From contig JAGLON010000004.1 in NCBI GenBank assembly GCA_023138975.1, forward strand, positions 172,274 to 236,273: 64,000 nucleotides of DNA. Direction: 5' to 3'. The notes beneath the pieces are model-generated. The model was given only the letters and a program-made list of their open reading frames with translations. It made no database searches and had not been told where the DNA came from. How positions within the stretch are numbered: position 1 is the stretch's first letter; the number at the start of each line of letters is the position of its first letter. Position numbers and translations under genes: made by a program. Shown here piece by piece: positions 1 to 9,077 of this stretch. Origin of the DNA: Candidatus Zixiibacteriota bacterium. GTDB lineage: Bacteria; Zixibacteria; MSB-5A5; GN15; JAAZOE01.

Positions 1-2901
1 GTGGCGGTCAAGAGTTTTATCAGCGGATTAATTGCACTATTTATTATCATCGCTCCCCTCACAGCAGAAGATTTATATCAGGTAACTATAAATTCTGAAA
101 ATGACGCGGAAATTCTGCGTCAGTCCAACGTGGAACCGGTTCATCGCCTTCGGGGCGCATATCTGGTCATCGCGGATAATTCACAGCAGGACTATCTCAA
201 AGCAAACGGTCTGCAAACTGACCTGAAAGCCAGAGATGTTTCCCTTGATGAATTAGCTTTCCCCTTTGCAAAAAATCACTCGCTGGATAAAAATAAATCG
301 ATTGTGTTTCAAGAAGGTGAGTTTGTCATTTACAAAACCGATGCAACCGCCTATGCCCTCTCAGATGATAGCCAGATTGAATACATCCCCGTTAAGGGCA
401 ATCAACCCAAAATCATATATAAACAACCTAAAGAATTCAACGCTGGTTTCGCATTGGCTGAAGCACCTCTTGACTCATTGATAGGTTTGATTAGCCAAGA
501 CTCAGTAATAGTCTTCGAAGATCGGCTTCAGGCTTTTTTCCGACGGGTAACCGGTACCGATTCCTGCTGGGCCGCCCGTGATTGGATTGCATCCAAATTC
601 ACCGATTTCGGCTATGATTCGGTTGTTATAGACAGTTTCGTCTGGGGTGATGACAATCCGGGACAGAATGTCGTCGCCGTCAAAGTCGGCTCATTATATC
701 CGGATCAGCAGGTTGTTGTCGGCGGACATTATGACGCCGTTCCGGGTTCACCGGGAGCCGATGATAACGCCTCCGGCACCGTCGGAGTATTGGAAATAGC
801 TCGCATCCTGAAAGACATCGAAACAGAAATGACCTTCGTTTTTATCGCCTTTGACGCCGAAGAAACCGGACTTAACGGAGCCCATCATTATGCCGACGCC
901 GCTTTTGCGAGAGGCGATGATATCGTCTATATGCTCAATATGGACATGATTGCATTCGACCAAAACGATACCCAGGCCAAATTATATTATGGTGATGAAA
1001 TCGCATATTCACAATTATGGGGCAAGCTGGCTGACAGCCTGGTAAATATTACCGGCGTTCTCTCAGGGTCGGCACCCAATTCCGATCATGCTTCATTTGT
1101 TCAAAACGGATATGATGTAACATTCGTTCATGAGTTTATTCGCTCAACAGAATATCATCAAAATTCAGACAGTACGTCCTATATGGATTTTGATTATATG
1201 ACAAGAATGATAAAGGCATCCCTGGCAACCGTCTATACGGTAAATAATGCCCCTCCACCGGTAAGTATCACCTCAATTATTGACGGCGGCGACGGCCAGT
1301 CACTGAAAATAAACTGGACTGCCTTGGACCCATCCCAAATCGCACATTACTGGCTTCATTATACTACTGTCCCCACGACTCAACCCGATTCAATATTAGT
1401 TCCAGTCGATAGTTCATCCTATTTAGTCCAGAGTTTGACCGATGGTCAAGAGTACAGTTTTCATTTAATCGCCTACGATACCAATGGTCGCAGTTCTATC
1501 GCAGTTGAAAAAGTCAACGGCACGCCCCATTCGATGCCTTTAGCTCCCAATAGAGTGTCAGCCAAACCAATCCGGGACAGCGTTTTATTAATCTGGCAAA
1601 AGAATAACAAAGAGCTCGATTTTCATCATTATGGAGTAATTCGCGATAACAGCCTGCTTTCGATACAGGTTACCGATACGGTCTTCAGGGACGGTACGGT
1701 TGGGGATTACAATCTCCATGACTATTACATAGTCGCCATTGACAACGATGACAACCAATCCGATACAACCGGTGCCGGCGCTATTTCGATGAAAGCCGCC
1801 CACCTGGAGCGCGATAGAATCCTCGCGATAAACAGATCTTCAGCAGATGGGATTAGTCTTGTTAATGATTCTATCTCCGGTGATTTTATGAAAGAAGCCC
1901 TCGATGGATTAAACTACGATTACTACTCCGACACTTCTTCGAGCAACCCGAACCGAGCCGGCCTGCTGAACTTTGTTGATTATGGAATCATTATAATAAG
2001 CGTTGAAGGCCGCTACGATGAACTCGGCAATGATTTCAATAATGTTTACGCAGACTTGGAAAACTACCTTTCGATAGGCGGTAAAGCAATCATCTATGGC
2101 CGTTGGGGTGATTTGGCCACATCGGAAATTATCGATACGGTAATATATAACCCCGACTTGTCCAACAGGGTTTACATCGACTATTTTAACACCTTCTATA
2201 GATTGATTCCAAGATCAATCGCGCAAAACCCGGGTCCGACCCTGGTTTCAGATTTCATTGGCGCGCATAGTCAGATCACCGGATATCCTGACTTGAATTG
2301 GAACGAAACTCTGACTCATGACCATACCGGCATCGCCTTCCCTCTTATCACCGGTATCCCCTGTCCCAGTATCCCATTTCTAATCGGCAGCGGCTTCGAA
2401 CCGGTTTATACGTACAATTCTTCAACCGATTCAACTTTGACTGAGGGTAAAACTATTGGCTGGAGACACCTTGGCGGTACTCACGAGTATGTCTTCTTTG
2501 ATATTCCTCTGTCATTCATGGATAAACCGGACGCAATTACAGCTTTACAAAAAGCGGTCTCTGATTTAGGTATTGCTACACCGGTTACCGACATCCCCGA
2601 TAATAGTGTGTTACCGACGGCGTTTTCTCTGAGTCAGAATTATCCAAATCCTTTTAATCCGACAACGACCATTGAGTTTTATAATCCCAAAAGCAAACCA
2701 GTTGAAGTCACCGTTGAAGTATTCAATATCATTGGTCAACGGGTCAAATTGTTATTTAACGGTAAGGCGTCACCGGGAATCAATACTGTCGAATGGGATG
2801 GCCGGGATAATAATGGCGCTCCAGCCGCAACGGGATTATACTTTTATCGATTGAAGGCAAAAGATTTCTCGGAATCGAAGAAAATGATTCTCTTAAAATA
2901 A
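1..2901 (+). CDS. Secreted M28-family zinc metallopeptidase with type IX-like sorting domain
   Basis: Probable secreted aminopeptidase. A hydrophobic signal peptide (about residues 1-22) is followed by a roughly 150-residue N-terminal region and an M28 peptidase domain (about 180-415). The zinc and catalytic residues are visible: H243 in GGHYDAV, D255 in GADDNASG, E287/E288 in FDAEETG, D315 in NMDMI and H386 in EYHQNSD. Two fibronectin-III-like modules follow (about 415-600), then a region of unknown function. The last 95 residues are a C-terminal sorting domain (SQNYPNPFNPTTTIEF, ending in a short basic/hydrophobic tail). The first codon is GTG at the window edge. It is plausible because the signal peptide begins there, but the true start could lie upstream. 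Substrate unknown. Confidence 0.88.
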   Translation: MAVKSFISGLIALFIIIAPLTAEDLYQVTINSENDAEILRQSNVEPVHRLRGAYLVIADNSQQDYLKANGLQTDLKARDVSLDELAFPFAKNHSLDKNKSIVFQEGEFVIYKTDATAYALSDDSQIEYIPVKGNQPKIIYKQPKEFNAGFALAEAPLDSLIGLISQDSVIVFEDRLQAFFRRVTGTDSCWAARDWIASKFTDFGYDSVVIDSFVWGDDNPGQNVVAVKVGSLYPDQQVVVGGHYDAVPGSPGADDNASGTVGVLEIARILKDIETEMTFVFIAFDAEETGLNGAHHYADAAFARGDDIVYMLNMDMIAFDQNDTQAKLYYGDEIAYSQLWGKLADSLVNITGVLSGSAPNSDHASFVQNGYDVTFVHEFIRSTEYHQNSDSTSYMDFDYMTRMIKASLATVYTVNNAPPPVSITSIIDGGDGQSLKINWTALDPSQIAHYWLHYTTVPTTQPDSILVPVDSSSYLVQSLTDGQEYSFHLIAYDTNGRSSIAVEKVNGTPHSMPLAPNRVSAKPIRDSVLLIWQKNNKELDFHHYGVIRDNSLLSIQVTDTVFRDGTVGDYNLHDYYIVAIDNDDNQSDTTGAGAISMKAAHLERDRILAINRSSADGISLVNDSISGDFMKEALDGLNYDYYSDTSSSNPNRAGLLNFVDYGIIIISVEGRYDELGNDFNNVYADLENYLSIGGKAIIYGRWGDLATSEIIDTVIYNPDLSNRVYIDYFNTFYRLIPRSIAQNPGPTLVSDFIGAHSQITGYPDLNWNETLTHDHTGIAFPLITGIPCPSIPFLIGSGFEPVYTYNSSTDSTLTEGKTIGWRHLGGTHEYVFFDIPLSFMDKPDAITALQKAVSDLGIATPVTDIPDNSVLPTAFSLSQNYPNPFNPTTTIEFYNPKSKPVEVTVEVFNIIGQRVKLLFNGKASPGINTVEWDGRDNNGAPAATGLYFYRLKAKDFSESKKMILLK

Positions 2902-2913
2902 CTATTCCAACGC

Positions 2914-2945
2914 AAAAAAGCCCCGCAAAACCGGGGCTTTTTTTT
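2914..2945. terminator. Bidirectional rho-independent terminator
   Basis: An 11-bp stem (AAAAAGCCCCG with its complement CGGGGCTTTTT) closes a short A-rich loop. A-run on one side and T-run on the other let it act for both convergent genes, the M28 peptidase and the minus-strand KOW/lipoyl-like gene. Confidence 0.9.
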
Positions 2946-2973
2946 ATAATCTGATTTGATGAGAATCTCTTGT

Positions 2974-4116
2974 TTAAGACTCTATTAGCTCGACATTGGC
3001 CCGGGGTACAATCGCCCGTTTGCCGTCTTCAAATTCTACTTCAAGAATACGAGCTTTGGAGCCGGATTCCAAAACGTGGAGCGGAGACGGAAGATTAGTA
3101 ACCTTACCAAGGTCTCCGAAATACGGATGACGGATGACGCGAATCGGTGAACCGATTTCGAGACCATGCTGCTGATACTTTTTAGAGTCATCTGTGGCAT
3201 GAATATCACCATCGGTCGGTATAACCGCTTCGGGGCGAATAACACCGGCACGAATCTGAGTCGCACCGTTAATGCAGCCCATCATGCCTTCTTTTGATTT
3301 CAATAATTCAAATGTCTTTCCAGCCATGCTGATATCACCAAAGCCCTCGGTGATAACCAGCGAAACACCAAGATTTTCCGAACCGGTAATCGCAACCCCA
3401 ATATCATAACCCAGGAATTCACGAAGGTCTTTATCGTCAAAACCGCCGGTAACGACACCCTTGGCGCCGACTTTAACAGCCTTTTTAATAGCATTGGCAG
3501 TAACTCGAGAGCCGCCAATAATTATACAGCCCTTGCATTCATCTGTAATATGTTTTTCTTGTAGTCTGGTTTGATTATCCGGAACCACCACTTTAATCGT
3601 TCCGTGAGTTTCTCCGCCGATACCAAAAATTCCTTGAATAAATGAACCCCACGAACAAATTACAGCGCCTTCTTTCTCAAAAACTTCAATAACCTCGCCG
3701 TTAAGATAAGCTTTAACCTCAACCGGAATCGGTTTACCGCGTTGAAGCACCTGTCCGGTAACCGAAGAGATAGACTCAATCGTTCCATCCAGCGTCGCAA
3801 CACTTTTGTTGGTCAATCCTTTAAGAAAACTCAGGCCGAATAATGGCTTGGTCTGGGCAATAATTTCGCCTTTGGCAATAGGGTCGCCAAGTTTTTTCAG
3901 CATAAAGGAAGCCACATCTTCGGGCGGAAGTCCCAACTGATTGGCGACGTTTATCGGTTCAACATCTCCGGGAAGATAAGTGCGCGCCACGACATCATCC
4001 GGCTTTACTTTATCACCGACTTTTGCGACAACTTCCCCCTTCAGGGGCAGAATCCGTCGTTTTGAAATAAGTTCATGTGCCGCGACCTTAAGTCCGGGTG
4101 TATATGCATGTGCCAT
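2974..4116 (-). CDS. Uncharacterised protein with lipoyl/KOW-like segments, GlmL partner
   Basis: A 380-residue protein without signal peptide or membrane segment, so probably cytoplasmic. The N-terminal third reads like a biotinyl/lipoyl-type barrel (GEVVAKVGDKVKPDDVVART; later GTIESISSVTGQVLQRG). The middle has a Rossmann-like glycine-rich stretch (CKGCIIIGGSRVTANAIKKA) and GYDIGVAITGSENLG. The C-terminus (about 330-380) resembles a KOW-type beta segment (GDLGKVTNLPSPLHVLESG). It is last in a unit with the GlmL-like gene and a membrane-anchored protein, 30 bp after the latter, which suggests a joint role. The function is not known to me; the domain names are pattern-based impressions, not matches. 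Confidence 0.75.
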   Translation of the reverse strand: MAHAYTPGLKVAAHELISKRRILPLKGEVVAKVGDKVKPDDVVARTYLPGDVEPINVANQLGLPPEDVASFMLKKLGDPIAKGEIIAQTKPLFGLSFLKGLTNKSVATLDGTIESISSVTGQVLQRGKPIPVEVKAYLNGEVIEVFEKEGAVICSWGSFIQGIFGIGGETHGTIKVVVPDNQTRLQEKHITDECKGCIIIGGSRVTANAIKKAVKVGAKGVVTGGFDDKDLREFLGYDIGVAITGSENLGVSLVITEGFGDISMAGKTFELLKSKEGMMGCINGATQIRAGVIRPEAVIPTDGDIHATDDSKKYQQHGLEIGSPIRVIRHPYFGDLGKVTNLPSPLHVLESGSKARILEVEFEDGKRAIVPRANVELIES

Positions 4117-4146
4117 AGCAATCTAGCCTTTCTCTATCGCATCAGA

Positions 4147-4974
4147 TTATTCTGAACTATCTTTTTTCTTTTTCCGGCGAGGAATAATTACAAAGTTCCA
4201 GATTAACCCTGCAACAATAACTATTCCGACTCCGACAAATATCCAGTTTTTGAAAGCCAGGATACACTGGGCACCGTTATCCTCATCCGTACAAATTACT
4301 CCGCCGGACGAAGCAGGCTTGACACCACCTCTTACATCGGTAAACTTTGCATCTTCAGTTCCAGCGGCTTCTTTCAGCTTATCGAAAGATAGCGATGAAA
4401 CCATTTTTTCAAAAACCGGTTTGGTCTCATTGTATATTGAATCGGGACAATACATATATAACGTCATCAGTCCCTTTGAATTTAACTTCATGTACATCCA
4501 CAGCTGAGTTTTTGCATCAGATTTAAATGCCATTTCGGTCAAAACCGAAACCGATTTGTCTTTACGGTTCAGCGTGGGTATTCCCGGTGATAAATCTGAC
4601 AATTTCTCAACTGATGGCGCTTCGGAAACATCCTGTGCGAAGGAAGAAGCCATTGACTGTAAAAACTCAATCGCTTCCTTATCCGAAAGCTCGCCTGTTT
4701 CATCAAATGTTATAACTAAATATGGACCCGAAATAAACGTTGGAGAAGACAATGGAGCGAATACGGCTTCGTACATAAAGGCATCACGCGCTGTATCCGA
4801 GACGGCCAGAATCCGGTCAACGACATTATAGTCGACTTTTTCCCATTCATCAGGCAATTCCAGCCAGAAACCGCCTTTCCAGTTAACATAATTTTCCGCT
4901 GAAACGGCTGATACCGAAACCAGCAGGAATAAAGCCATAATAATTGTCAGGGTTCGCAACATATCTTTTTTCAT
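4147..4974 (-). CDS. Exported protein with C-terminal membrane anchor, unknown function
   Basis: A 275-residue protein. Residues 1-26 form a signal peptide ending ...SVSAVSAEN. The body (about 27-235) is mixed alpha/beta with no motif I recognise; its start (WKGGFWLELPDEW) resembles periplasmic stress-type proteins that begin with a short beta unit. Near the C-terminus a single transmembrane helix (about 244-263) is followed by the basic tail PRRKKKKDSSE, so the protein should face the periplasm and be anchored by its end. It lies between the GlmL-like gene (11 bp upstream) and the KOW/lipoyl-like gene (30 bp downstream), in one operon. Confidence 0.75.
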   Translation of the reverse strand: MKKDMLRTLTIIMALFLLVSVSAVSAENYVNWKGGFWLELPDEWEKVDYNVVDRILAVSDTARDAFMYEAVFAPLSSPTFISGPYLVITFDETGELSDKEAIEFLQSMASSFAQDVSEAPSVEKLSDLSPGIPTLNRKDKSVSVLTEMAFKSDAKTQLWMYMKLNSKGLMTLYMYCPDSIYNETKPVFEKMVSSLSFDKLKEAAGTEDAKFTDVRGGVKPASSGGVICTDEDNGAQCILAFKNWIFVGVGIVIVAGLIWNFVIIPRRKKKKDSSE

Positions 4975-4985
4975 ACCTTTATGAA

Positions 4986-6839
4986 TTACTTATTATCCAG
5001 GGCTTCGGCTGTGTAAATATCCAGTTCCGTCATCCAGCGCTTAAGTGATTCAATGCGCTTGGCATTATCCTCAGGGATCATAAACGGACGACGCCCGCGA
5101 CCATCAAGGATTATCCCCACAACACCACCCGAAACTTCAGTTTCCAGTTTATGGCCCTTACCGGCGCCAATATCAAGGTTTTTCTGCGGTTCCAGAACAG
5201 CCTTAACTTTTAGTGGCAATCCGTTGTCGGCGACACCGAGTTTGAACAACTTCAATTCACCCGACTGTAATTCACCCGAAACCGTTCCGCTTGGTAATTC
5301 TATAGTATATTTTAAGACCGTTCCATCTTTCTTTACTACACCCACCGGTGCAACGCATGAACCGAGATGAATCAAACAATCTTTTTCAAAGACTTCGGTC
5401 GCCGCTGTCGGATGTAATGTAGATAACACGCCAAGCTGCGGCATCATGAAGATGGAATCTACTGCGAGACGCGTTACGCCTTCGGGCTGGAAGGAATCTA
5501 TCATCATCAAAGCCGCCTGTTGACGTCTCGGAGCGTGTGACAGCACCCCTCCGGATCCGATGAGCATATCCAGCGTCATCATATTTACAAGGGATCCTCC
5601 AGAGCTGTCCTGCTCGAACGCGTCGGCAATAGTCCGTTGCTTCTGAACACCCTTAAGCGCCGTCGCAAAGCTCTTATGCTGTATGAACGCCAGACGCAGA
5701 GCTTCTTTGGCAACCGCCTGCTCGAAAATCAGCTCTTCCATAGACTGTGGAATCGTAGTTGGGCGAATCATTTTATTTTTTACGCGATTACGAAGATCAC
5801 GCTCGTCCATATCGAATGGCACCCAACGCATAACATTAGGCAGAGTAGCTTCGGCAAAGACGTTTGAAATTGAATAGCTCATTCCCAAGTTAGCGGAAAC
5901 GGTGCGGTTAAAAACACCCTCAGCCCCATCGGGGCGGAAAACCGAAAACACATCAGTTGTTGCTCCGCCGATATCAACACCGACCGCCTCGAAATTTCCG
6001 ATATCGGCAATAGTCTTGATAATCAGTCCTACCGCGCCCGGTGTCGGCATAATCGGCGCGTCAGTCCATTCCATCAGCTTGTTATAACCCGGAGCCTGAG
6101 CCATGACATGTTCCATAAATAAATCATGGATTTTCTCACGAGCCGGAAGCAGGTTTTCCCGCTCCAGAACCGGCCGTAGGTTGTCCACAATACCGAGATC
6201 AACTTTTTTCTCAAGGGTATCTTTGATGGCCTCACGGGCATTGATATTACCCGCGAAAATAACCGGAAGATTGTAGCTGGAACCGAGACGCGGTTTCGGA
6301 TCGGCTGCCGAAATAAGTTCGGCAATCTCAACTACGTGAGATGTTGTACCACCGTCAATACCGCCGGATAGTAAAATCATATCAGGACGCAGATGACGAA
6401 TCCGTTCAATCTGCTGGTGAGGACGACGCTTGTCGTTCGACGCGATGACATCCATAACAATCGCCCCGGCTCCAAGAGCCGCTCGCTCAGCCGATTCGGC
6501 CGTCATCGAGCGAACTACACCGGCAACCATCATTTGAAGGCCGCCGCCGGCCGAAGAGGTCGAAATATAAATATCTGTACCGACATTATCATTGGCCGGA
6601 GTTATTATTCTATCATTCTCATCAAGGAATTTTTTGCCCGCCAGCTCGCCTACTTCCGCGACCGCATTTAAAACGCCCATCGTAACATCTTCAAAAGGAG
6701 CTTCTACTGTTGTCGGAGCTTCTCCCCGGGCGATAAGGCGGAATTCGCCGTCTCGCTTTTCAATAAGGATCGCTTTGGTGGTCGTGGAACCGCAATCGGT
6801 TGCCAGAATCGTGTTTATCTTGTCCAGATTTTCAAGCAT
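4986..6839 (-). CDS. glmL: GlmL/MutL-family ASKHA ATPase-like protein
   Basis: 617 residues, the usual size for the GlmL/MutL family. That family is associated with adenosylcobalamin-dependent mutases and is thought to act as a reactivating or accessory chaperone. The ASKHA fold signatures are present: phosphate-1 loop ATDCGSTTTKAIL near residue 15, a glycine-rich LLSGGIDGGTTSHVVE around 157-172, and the second loop GVDIGGATTDVFSV around 289. No mutase subunits (glmS, glmE or aminomutase genes) are in the window, so the partner is unknown. The gene is first in a minus-strand unit with a membrane-anchored protein and a lipoyl/KOW-like protein. The symbol denotes family, not proven function. 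Confidence 0.85.
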   Translation of the reverse strand: MLENLDKINTILATDCGSTTTKAILIEKRDGEFRLIARGEAPTTVEAPFEDVTMGVLNAVAEVGELAGKKFLDENDRIITPANDNVGTDIYISTSSAGGGLQMMVAGVVRSMTAESAERAALGAGAIVMDVIASNDKRRPHQQIERIRHLRPDMILLSGGIDGGTTSHVVEIAELISAADPKPRLGSSYNLPVIFAGNINAREAIKDTLEKKVDLGIVDNLRPVLERENLLPAREKIHDLFMEHVMAQAPGYNKLMEWTDAPIMPTPGAVGLIIKTIADIGNFEAVGVDIGGATTDVFSVFRPDGAEGVFNRTVSANLGMSYSISNVFAEATLPNVMRWVPFDMDERDLRNRVKNKMIRPTTIPQSMEELIFEQAVAKEALRLAFIQHKSFATALKGVQKQRTIADAFEQDSSGGSLVNMMTLDMLIGSGGVLSHAPRRQQAALMMIDSFQPEGVTRLAVDSIFMMPQLGVLSTLHPTAATEVFEKDCLIHLGSCVAPVGVVKKDGTVLKYTIELPSGTVSGELQSGELKLFKLGVADNGLPLKVKAVLEPQKNLDIGAGKGHKLETEVSGGVVGIILDGRGRRPFMIPEDNAKRIESLKRWMTELDIYTAEALDNK

Positions 6840-7197
6840 TGGTACCGTCTCTCTGGTTAGCGTATCATCAATTTTCGCCGATTTCCGGCGGAGCCATAAC
6901 TAATTTGGCCGGTCGAAACCGGTTTACAAAAGAGTCAAAATATAATCATATCCTATGGTTTTGTCCACCCCTTTTGACGTTGTTCACGAGATTTTTATGA
7001 AGTGCTTTTTAGGGAAAACAGTGTCCTCAATTATTAACTCAATTTGAAATTCTGGGCAAAAAAGTCAGGGTTTCTCAAATCTCCTGCTATTGCCTTCTAT
7101 TGGTGGTTTTTTGTTGATTGGTATACAACTGTTTCCTATCATTATCAGTCTGAGTAGTAAATGTAAACCTTTTTCACCGGGTGGTGTACAATAGATT
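6840..7197. other. Divergent intergenic region (glmL-like / tolQ)
   Basis: 358 bp between divergently transcribed genes; it must carry promoters for both the glmL-like unit and the tol operon. The reading frames inside it are short and have no credible ribosome site. I see an AT-rich stretch around 6935-6950 but no convincing paired -35/-10 boxes, and no riboswitch-like fold. Confidence 0.5.
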
Positions 7198-7941
7198 ATG
7201 TTTGAGACTTCATTATTTTCCGTAACCCCTGTTTTAGCGACGGTTGGATTATTTTCCGGCGGCGTTTGGGATATCCTTGCCGGAACCTCTTTTTTCGGGT
7301 GGATAATCCTATGTATCCTGGTCATCATGTCATTGGTTTCCTGGGGTATCATGTTCAACAAGTATAGGCTATTTAAAGTAGTCGAATCCCAGTCCGGGAA
7401 ATTCCAGGCTCTCTTTAAACAGTCCTCCGAAATCGGCGATTTACTCGGTCAAATAAAGAATTTCCGCCTGACCCCTCTCTCTCGAATATACGCAGCCGGA
7501 GTTTACGAAGCCGACTCGGTCATGGAGGCTAAAAACAAGGGCGGCGTACCGGACAATAAGCGTAAACTCGACGAGGACGATTTCAAGACTATCACGCTGA
7601 TGATGGATAAGTCAATAACTGAGGAAATCGGCAAGGTTGAAAAATATGTAGTTTTTCTGGCGACAACCGCCAATGCCGCTCCGTTTTTAGGATTGCTGGG
7701 AACGGTTGTGGGAATCATGGACTCATTCTGGTCTATTGGTGAACGAGGGTCCGCTTCGCTGGCAGTTGTGGCCCCGGGAATCGCAGAGGCATTATTGGCA
7801 ACAATTATCGGTTTGGCAGCCGCCATTCCAGCGGTTATCGGCTATAACTGGGCTAATAACAAGCTGAGATATCTGACCGATCAGGCCAATGGATTCAGCT
7901 TTGAGCTTTTGGCTCGCATAAAAAAGGACAGTTACCTGTGA
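7198..7941 (+). CDS. tolQ: TolQ, MotA/TolQ/ExbB proton-channel subunit
   Basis: 247 residues, normal for TolQ. Three membrane segments are visible: about 30-52 (FFGWIILCILVIMSLVSWG), about 149-173 (TTANAAPFLGLLGTVVGIM) and about 187-213 (VVAPGIAEALLATIIGLAAAIPAV). The TANAAPFLGLLGTVVGI segment is the family signature. With TolR it forms the proton-driven stator that energises the Tol-Pal system in outer-membrane constriction and lipid homeostasis. It is the first gene of the tol operon and overlaps tolR by four bases (GTGA). The ribosome site before ATG 7198 is weak. Confidence 0.95.
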   Translation: MFETSLFSVTPVLATVGLFSGGVWDILAGTSFFGWIILCILVIMSLVSWGIMFNKYRLFKVVESQSGKFQALFKQSSEIGDLLGQIKNFRLTPLSRIYAAGVYEADSVMEAKNKGGVPDNKRKLDEDDFKTITLMMDKSITEEIGKVEKYVVFLATTANAAPFLGLLGTVVGIMDSFWSIGERGSASLAVVAPGIAEALLATIIGLAAAIPAVIGYNWANNKLRYLTDQANGFSFELLARIKKDSYL

Positions 7942-8354
7942 TTAAGCGAGACTACGGTCATATGTCCGAAATTAACGTCACCAATCTGGTAGACGTCGTG
8001 CTGGTGTTATTGATAATCTTCATGATTGCAGCTCCGATGCTTCAGTCTGGAATCGATATTAATTTACCCAAAACCCGTACCGCTATTTCCGATGATCTGG
8101 GCGAAGGAGTTGTCCTGACTATTGATAACAAGGGCGGTATATTTATTGATGATGTCTGGGTCCGCCTGCCTGATTTCACGGATCGCCTGGATGAGGCTTT
8201 ACAACAGAAAAACAGCTCTTCGGTTTATGTTCGTGCCGACAGTGCCGTAATATATGCGGTGGTAGTGGATGTAATTGCAAAAATCAAGGATATGGGTATA
8301 GATTATCTGGGATTGGTTACCTCTCCGGTAGATACGGATAAACTTAAGAAATAG
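7938..8354 (+). CDS. tolR: TolR/ExbD-type stator subunit
   Basis: 138 residues with one N-terminal membrane helix (about 17-36, VDVVLVLLIIFMIAAPMLQ) that begins with the aspartate-containing INVTNLVDVVLVLL motif, where the essential proton-binding Asp of TolR/ExbD sits. The periplasmic part ends in the usual IDYLGLVTSP beta unit. It starts at GTG 7938 inside the tolQ stop (GTGA overlap), which implies translational coupling, and stops 2 bp before the next gene. Confidence 0.93.
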   Translation: MIKRDYGHMSEINVTNLVDVVLVLLIIFMIAAPMLQSGIDINLPKTRTAISDDLGEGVVLTIDNKGGIFIDDVWVRLPDFTDRLDEALQQKNSSSVYVRADSAVIYAVVVDVIAKIKDMGIDYLGLVTSPVDTDKLKK

Positions 8355-8356
8355 TC

Positions 8357-9073
8357 ATGGAAATGACCAAGCGAGACATTCTATTTTCCCTTGTATTTCA
8401 TGTAGGGATACTCTTGACATTGACGCTGTTAAACCCGTTCAATGTCATATCCCGGCCCTCTTTCGAGTCGGTTAGCCTTAATATTATCGAAATACCACTG
8501 GGTAATCCAGACCTGATTCCCGAAAAAGTTATGCCCAAGATAGAAATCCCCGAGGCAATGGCTGAGGAGGAAGCTTCGATTCCAATTGCAACTCCCGAAT
8601 CTCGCGAAACCCCAAAAGAAGTGGATAAACCGAAGGAAGAACCAAAACCGGAACCACGCAAAGACCTAGGCTATCAGGAACAACCGAAGACCTCGGATAA
8701 AACTCAGCAAGGCTCAGCCGACGGCACCGACGTTTCAGATCAGCTTCGCCCCGGATCTGTTTTTGGCTCGGCAACAGTTGATAATGCCAGCTTTAATTAT
8801 CCGTCCTATTTCGACCGGGCATCTATGAAAATTCAGCGCAACTGGACAAATCCGGTGCGCTCCAATCGCGAACTTTCCTGCAAGATTTATTTTTTAATAC
8901 TTCGCTCGGGAACTATTATGGATCCCGTGGTTAAAACATCTTCGGGTGTAGAGGCCTTTGACCGGGCCTGTATGAGGGCATTGCAGACATCCAATCCTAT
9001 GCCCCCTTTGCCGTCTGAGTTTCAAGATGATATCATCGGCATCACCCTTGAATTCCCTTATCTACCGAGATAA
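8357..9073 (+). CDS. tolA: TolA/TonB-like energy-transducing protein
   Basis: 238 residues. An N-terminal membrane helix (about 8-28) is followed by an acidic and proline/lysine-rich periplasmic spacer (about 50-120, with PKEEPKPEPRK) and a C-terminal TonB/TolA-type domain (about 145-238; YFDRASMKIQRNWTNP, then AFDRACMRAL and PMPPLPSEF). Position between tolR and tolB makes a TolA role most likely. The C-terminal domain is of the TonB_C kind, so sequence alone cannot separate TolA from TonB. Confidence 0.85.
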   Translation: MEMTKRDILFSLVFHVGILLTLTLLNPFNVISRPSFESVSLNIIEIPLGNPDLIPEKVMPKIEIPEAMAEEEASIPIATPESRETPKEVDKPKEEPKPEPRKDLGYQEQPKTSDKTQQGSADGTDVSDQLRPGSVFGSATVDNASFNYPSYFDRASMKIQRNWTNPVRSNRELSCKIYFLILRSGTIMDPVVKTSSGVEAFDRACMRALQTSNPMPPLPSEFQDDIIGITLEFPYLPR

Positions 9074-9077
9074 ATAT

